DNA of 64,000 nucleotides from NCBI GenBank assembly GCA_036872755.1, contig JAVHNS010000003.1, positions 1,116,001-1,180,000 on the forward strand. The letters run 5' to 3'. The DNA is from Orbilia blumenaviensis. Lineage: Eukaryota > Ascomycota > Orbiliomycetes > Orbiliales > Orbiliaceae. The translations under genes were made by a program, and so were the position numbers. Below, piece by piece: positions 59,177 to 64,000 of the stretch (positions are counted from its first letter, which is position 1; every line of letters begins with the position of its first letter). The notes under the pieces are model-generated. The model was not told where the DNA came from, searched no databases, and saw only the letters and a list, made by a program, of their open reading frames with translations.

Positions 59177-60638
59177 ATGTCGACTTCGAACTCTCTGGAA
59201 TCCCGAATCAAAGGTGCTATCGTCGGGGTTGCAGTTGCAGATGCACTCGGCGGACCGTACGTTCTCTATTTGCACTTTTGTCATGGTAGCTTCAATACAT
59301 ATTTTCCTAAAATACATTGGGCAATATGTACTTGTGAATCCTAAACAGAGCTTACTTAACTTTGCATATTTGCAGCGTTGAGTTCCATAAACGAGGAACA
59401 TTTGACCCGGTAACGGATTACCAGCCGAATCTTACCTTTGGATTACCAGCCGGGTAGGTGCATGCCCTTGATGTCATCCCGCCTCAGTCGAGCTGCGGCA
59501 GTGCGGTCCACCAGCAGTTGCCAACCGCGACCACACACAACGCATATGAAACTCGAGCTCGTCTTGGGATTTCATGGCGAAAATATAACAAGATCAAAAT
59601 ATCAGCCATTGGTCGATATATATAGACATATAAATAAGTAGGTATATATTTCATAGGAAACATAATTGCTAATCGATTGCATAAAAAAAAACAGATCATG
59701 GACCGATGACACCTCCATGACCCTTTGCCTCGCCCAATCATTCATTGACACAAAGACTTTCTCCTCAGCCTCTCAGCTTCACAACTACCTTGGCTGGTGC
59801 GAGTTTGGATATCTCTCATCTATAGGCCGTTGCTTCGATATCGGAAATCTCACCAGAAGTACTCTAACCTTCTGGGGCTCTCACGTGCCCGCCAAAAATG
59901 TATCCTCATCTAGGAATACTAGTAATCTTCCATCAGAAGAGGAGATTGATCGTCTTCAGCAGGAGGTGAACAAAACCTACGCTAAACCCAGAAATTGCGG
60001 TAATGGCAGTTTGATGCGTACGGTTCCAATCGGATTGTTTTACTACCGATCTTCGGAAGCAGAGATTGCCAAATTCTCGCACCTAGCGAGCCAACTTACG
60101 CATCCTTACCATACCAATGGTGAAGCATGTGCGGTATACAGCATTCTTGTGGCGTATATCCTTTCCTCGGCGGCTGCTACAGGAGAAACACCAAGTAAAC
60201 AGGCTGTATTCGAAAAATTCAAGTCATTCCAGTTCGAAGATAAGACTCTGAATGAGAGATTTGGGATCTATGATTCAGTCGACGACCTAAGAAACCGGGA
60301 TGAAAAGTTGATTTCGAGTTCTGGGTATGTGGTAAACTCGCTCGAGGCGGCATTGTGGGCTTTCTTTTCGACAGAGGAGTGGGCAACAGGGGCACTAAAG
60401 GTTGTGAATCTTGGTGAGTATTTAGCTGTTCATCTTTTGCGAATATGGTGGGTTACAAAGGTATATTGATATATTGCACATAGGTGATGACGCGGATACC
60501 GTTGGCGCTATTTATGGTGGCCTAGCCGGTGCATACTATGGGATTGAAGCTATTCCTGCGAAATGGAGGGAGGAGTTGGTGGAGAAGGACGTGGTTGAGA
60601 ACATTGCAGATGGATTATGGAAGATTGTTGCCGAGTAG
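59177..60638 (+). CDS. ADP-ribosylglycohydrolase family protein (DraG/ARH)
   Basis: Four exons: 59177-59256, 59376-59453, 59695-60413 and 60484-60638, giving 343 aa. Signatures: [26 protein letters not shown] at the N-terminus, the metal-binding [39 protein letters not shown] and the second metal site [21 protein letters not shown]. These are the hallmarks of the binuclear-metal ADP-ribosylglycohydrolase fold (DraG, ARH1/ARH3), which removes ADP-ribose from proteins or cleaves related nucleotides; the exact substrate cannot be told from sequence. All metal ligands expected of the family appear intact. The third exon begins with the second half of the Gly codon before SWTDD. The sequence is divergent from XDH. 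Confidence 0.93.
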
Positions 60639-61308
60639 AGCTGTAGTTGAGTCAGGAGATAAGGTGGAGGGAACGCAGCTAGAATGGTCCACCTGGATAG
60701 GGGATGGTTGTACAGAGAAGGGGCGCATCAAGAGGAAATATATAAGCCCTGAGCGTTCAGTATGCATGATTGACATTGTCATGGACAAAATACACAAGTG
60801 GTCTAGAAACATGATGGAAAGACAACCACTTGATTATTGGATGTGATAACCCCGACCAGCTCCTAGCTCTAGCAATAAAACCATTTTCTACATCCATGAC
60901 TCGGGTAGCCTCCAAAGGCTCGATATAAAAGCGTAGGAAGGAGAAGGGCCGAAACTGAGCTATTAGAGGAGACAGGACAGCAAAGGAAATAATAGTAGGG
61001 GATTCCATATAGGAGGAACAGCGGTAAAAAACGGTTTGTCGACGGAAGGGGGGAGAGCATAAATTAATAACAACTAGGAGGAGAAGACCAAGAAGACCAA
61101 GTCGCTGATACTAAATGAGAGGAGGACAAAAACCAATCCCGCATCCGATCCTCCACCCGGATGATTCAACCACAAGCCATAACAAAATAAAGACGACCAC
61201 TCTATGCTTGCGATTCTCTGACCCGAACTAAGTTTCCCTACGTTTATTCAAGTGAAAAACCCTCATTGTAGTCATATATTTACCGCTCTCTTTTGTCCTG
61301 ATCTTCGG
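60639..61308. other. 3' region between ADP-ribosylglycohydrolase and YPD1
   Basis: Tail-to-tail intergenic region; no gene seen. Confidence 0.5.
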
Positions 61309-61931
61309 TCAGGGGTCTGAGCCCTCCCCCTCCGCATCACCGAAAAAGTCCTTTAACCATCTTTCTGCCGCGGCATAGTCCTCCTTCATTACGGGGAGAA
61401 TTCTGGAGATAGCCTTTTGTGCTTCCGAAGCTTTGATATCACGGTTGCCTGTTTCGTCTTTGAGAGCGCCAAGATGCTGTATCTTTTCGCAAGCATCCCT
61501 GACTTTAAATAATCCTAGCGTTGCGGAGGACCCTTTAAGAAAATGGCCCAGTGATGAGACTTGGTCGAAGTCATCTTCCTTACTGGGTAATTATAAGAGC
61601 TCTGTTAGTTGAAGGGGTTATAAGAGCTAATGAAGTTTGCTATTGTTTGGGAAAGGTTCCGACCAGAGGAGGGGAAGATTATACTAACAGCCTCGCGTCC
61701 ATTTCCTGGAATGTCGCCTCTGCCTGTTCAAAAAAACCAAAGACAAGTCCCCGGCTAAACTCTCGATCAGGGTCGCCGTCATCCATCTCTAGTATCTGCT
61801 CAAAGGTTTCAATATCGACATATTCATCAGCATCTTTCGGGAGGCCATAGCTTTCCTGTAAATTGATAAGTCGGGTTAGAGGCACTTCTTGGGTGGGCAA
61901 GCAGCTTCGATAAACTTACGTCGTCCGACAT
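61309..61931 (-). CDS. YPD1: Histidine-containing phosphotransfer protein Ypd1
   Basis: Three exons on the minus strand: 61931-61920, 61855-61689 and 61582-61309, giving 150 aa. The first coding exon is only MSDD. The HPt core has DIETFEQILEMDDGD, LVFGFFEQAEATFQEMDARL and the phospho-acceptor motif SSLGHFLKGSSATLGL with His73, followed by VRDACEKIQHLGAL and the C-terminal helix. Ypd1 carries phosphate from hybrid histidine kinases to the Ssk1 and Skn7 response regulators in osmotic and oxidative stress signalling. Ypd1 is normally single-copy in fungi and is close to this length. Intron 2 has a CTAAC branch site and a slightly weak GTTAGT donor. Confidence 0.95.
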
Positions 61932-62389
61932 CTTGGCGGGGGGTCAAAATGTGGAGAGTGGAGGCAATCAAGAGCAGCGGATCGAGGGGTGGGTAGAGGT
62001 GGTGAAGACGGTAGTGTTTGGAGATAACGTTGGGTTTAATGGCGGGGTTTTCGGGTTGGATGGTAGTTTTCGGGACGTCGTCAAGTCGACAGAGTCGGGT
62101 CACCGTCGCTGTTTGGTCCCTCTGATTCCGGCCTGAATGGAGCCGAAACGTAAAAATAAAAATAAAAGAAAATACCAAAGGGCGAAAAAAAATAAAATAA
62201 ACTACGTATTAGTAGTATTATATATGGATGTTGAGGGAGCTAGGAATATCGGTTGTTGTTTGATGCTTCCGGGGCGAAAATCTTCAAGGGTAGGTTAGGT
62301 TGAAGGTGGTATTGTTAGCTTAGCCACGGATGCATATTTAAGTAATTCCCATGGGTTGGTTGGGTATAATGGTGTGGGGCTGGGAGGGG

Positions 62390-62465
62390 GATGGTAGGTC
62401 AGGTCAAGTAAGTAGGCAAGCGGGCAGGAAATCAGGTAGGCAGGCAGGCAGGCAAGTCAGGAAGG
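62390..62465. repeat. GGCA/GTAAG simple-repeat patch
   Basis: Imperfect tandem repeats of GGCA, AAGT and GGTA units, including four consecutive GGCA-type copies near 62440-62455. Confidence 0.7.
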
Positions 62466-62939
62466 GGCAGCTGTGGTTAGATAGGGTCCAGTCCCCCGCC
62501 TGAACAGTGCGTCTGGAGCACGCCCGTTAGCTATGACATAACATAGCCCGAGAATCACACCAAACGACACACCGGCTAAACCACGATCTCGATGGACCAG
62601 AGATGGGGCGAAAAGGGTAATGCGGAGCGTGAGCGATGGCCGGTGACTTACGAGGAAGCTCGAAACTCGGGTAGTTGGGGAACGACGGGAGAGCCAGAGT
62701 TTGCCGGTGGGGAGAGCAGGCAACGGTAGTGGTATGACTTTTCCAGTCGACCTGCGGTTACGTTTAAATTTGGGGGAAGACAATTAATTTAGGTAGATGG
62801 ATGGATGGATGGCGGCGGGAGTGAAGTGAGGTGGTGTGTGCCCCTCTCTCTCAGTCTGAAGTACTATGCGCATGAAACAAACGAGTTAGCACCGACTGAG
62901 CCAGATGATGACGTTACAAAGCTAAGGCGGCCACGCCCG

Positions 62940-63010
62940 AACGAGCGAGCGAGTGGCTAGTATCCAGACAGTACAGACGGTACAGACAGACAGACAGACA
63001 GTGCAGGTAC
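62940..63010. repeat. GACA/GAGC simple-repeat patch
   Basis: Contains GCGAGCGAGC near 62945 and a GACA tandem run (four or more copies) at about 62984-63000. Confidence 0.7.
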
Positions 63011-64000
63011 AGGCATCTATACCGATTTAATCAACAGAATTATTAATTACTAGGTAGGTATTAATATAGCCTTGATCGAGCAAATTTGTAAAGCAGGTAA
63101 GAGAATTTAAAAGCCGCAAGCCTCTTTTAAATCCATATACCAATCAATCTACAATTATGTGGACTTGCGCAAAGAGCAGGTATTTGTGGTCTAACTAGTG
63201 GTAAAAAATCGGGGAACAAACGCCGAAAAAAAAAAAGAAAGAAAGAACGAAAGAACCTTTTAAGGGAACCGGCCGGTTAGGTGAAGAAAAGTCAGCAATA
63301 CCAGGAACTCATCCAGAAGCCCCAAAAGAAGGGCGGATCGGGATATAATATGGGAAATGATCAGATCAGGGAAAAGAAAAAGAGGGGCCCTCTGAACTTC
63401 GACGGAGCTACCGTACAAGTAGTCCCCCGGCTGGGCCCAGGCTAGCTAAGGAACCCGGCCACCGTTCGAGCAAATGCGGAAGAATCCTCACAAAAAGTTG
63501 GCAGTAGCCCCAGCACGACCATGCAAGGGAAGACGAAAGTAAGCAGGAAACGGCACAGCACAGACCTAACTAACGAATAACCTCTCTGGCCTTTTCTTTT
63601 ACTTTACACGTTCAAAGCAAGTAGGTCCTTCCCTTTTTTGCTTTTATCTCCACCCTCCTGCAGCCGACCTTTGATATACCGTTTTTATATAGAGCAGGTT
63701 AAGGATTTCTCGACGGAAAGCACTGGTGAGGTTGGAGAAGGTGGGGCCGACAGTAATTATGTGTATACATAAGCTATGCGCATCGTGGGTGGCCGTTGAC
63801 AAAAAGGGTGGTCTTGAATAAGCCTGAAAGATGGCCTGGTATTTACTTAAGCAAGTGCTTAAGTATCGAGTACTTCAAGCTAAGTACATACATACCAGGC
63901 ACCAGTATTGGTTCTTATCCTTTCCATTGTTGGATCGAGTGACAGCAAACTGCATGTGCGGGGCGGCTAAATCGCGCAGACCCCTCAGAGGATTATTGAT

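Larger units (their letters stand above)
61932..64000. other. Terminal region: YPD1 promoter and simple repeats
   Basis: No gene recognised. The window ends in non-coding sequence with GGCA/GTAGG repeats at about 62390-62465, GACA repeats near 62985-63002 and AAAG-rich tracts near 63225-63260. A minus-strand open frame at 62457-62783 has no ATG at its apparent start. Confidence 0.5.

Noticed and set aside
62457..62783. 108-codon minus-strand frame with a possible membrane segment
   Set aside because: Apparent start is TTG, no ATG exon found, and no recognisable domain. A GTAAGT donor at about 62650 leaves a faint chance of a small spliced gene.
62390..63010. Short-unit repeats considered as a CRISPR or telomere-like array
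   Set aside because: Units are 4-5 nt and imperfect with no spacers; ordinary microsatellites in a eukaryotic genome.

Overview
The window looks like nuclear DNA of a filamentous ascomycete (Pezizomycotina). Most genes are split by short introns (about 50-150 nt) with GT-AG ends and a CTAAC-like branch site 15-25 nt before the acceptor. Gene content also fits: a Cyc8/Ssn6 corepressor, a Kre6/Skn1 glucan-synthesis protein, an HbrB-type TORC2 subunit, a Ypd1 phosphorelay protein and a fungal xanthine dehydrogenase. I cannot name the species. All exon models were derived by eye from splice signals, reading frame and family resemblance; every multi-exon model given with exon coordinates sums to a whole number of codons.

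Layout. 1-10 kb: a NADAR-domain gene, an HbrB-like gene, then a gene-poor stretch with two secreted, apparently paralogous proteins of unknown function. 10-15 kb: LSM1, nicotinamide riboside kinase and ribosomal protein L3. 15-24 kb: almost 9 kb with no convincing gene, ending in a long pyrimidine-rich leader before cyc8. 24-34 kb: cyc8, a KRE6/SKN1 GH16 membrane protein, and a divergent pair of uncharacterised genes. 34-36.4 kb: a Y-family DNA polymerase (iota type). 36.4-39.7 kb is empty. 39.7-50.5 kb is dense: pyruvate dehydrogenase kinase, a probable augmin HAUS4-like subunit, SART1/Snu66, peptidyl-tRNA hydrolase 2, mitochondrial aspartate aminotransferase and an intron-containing tRNA-Arg. 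51-62 kb: a kinase-ankyrin protein, xanthine dehydrogenase, an ADP-ribosylglycohydrolase and YPD1. The last 2 kb carry only simple repeats.

The genes are mostly unrelated housekeeping functions, not a cluster. Three act in NAD or ADP-ribose metabolism (NADAR, NRK1, ADP-ribosylglycohydrolase) but lie far apart.

The most striking signal is very small internal exons. Aspartate aminotransferase needs a 3-nt exon (GAT) followed by a 10-nt exon to encode its conserved N-terminal motif. The polymerase needs a 7-nt exon to encode its catalytic DYD motif. Ribosomal protein L3 has a 9-nt exon. Each tiny exon sits between introns with their own splice and branch signals.
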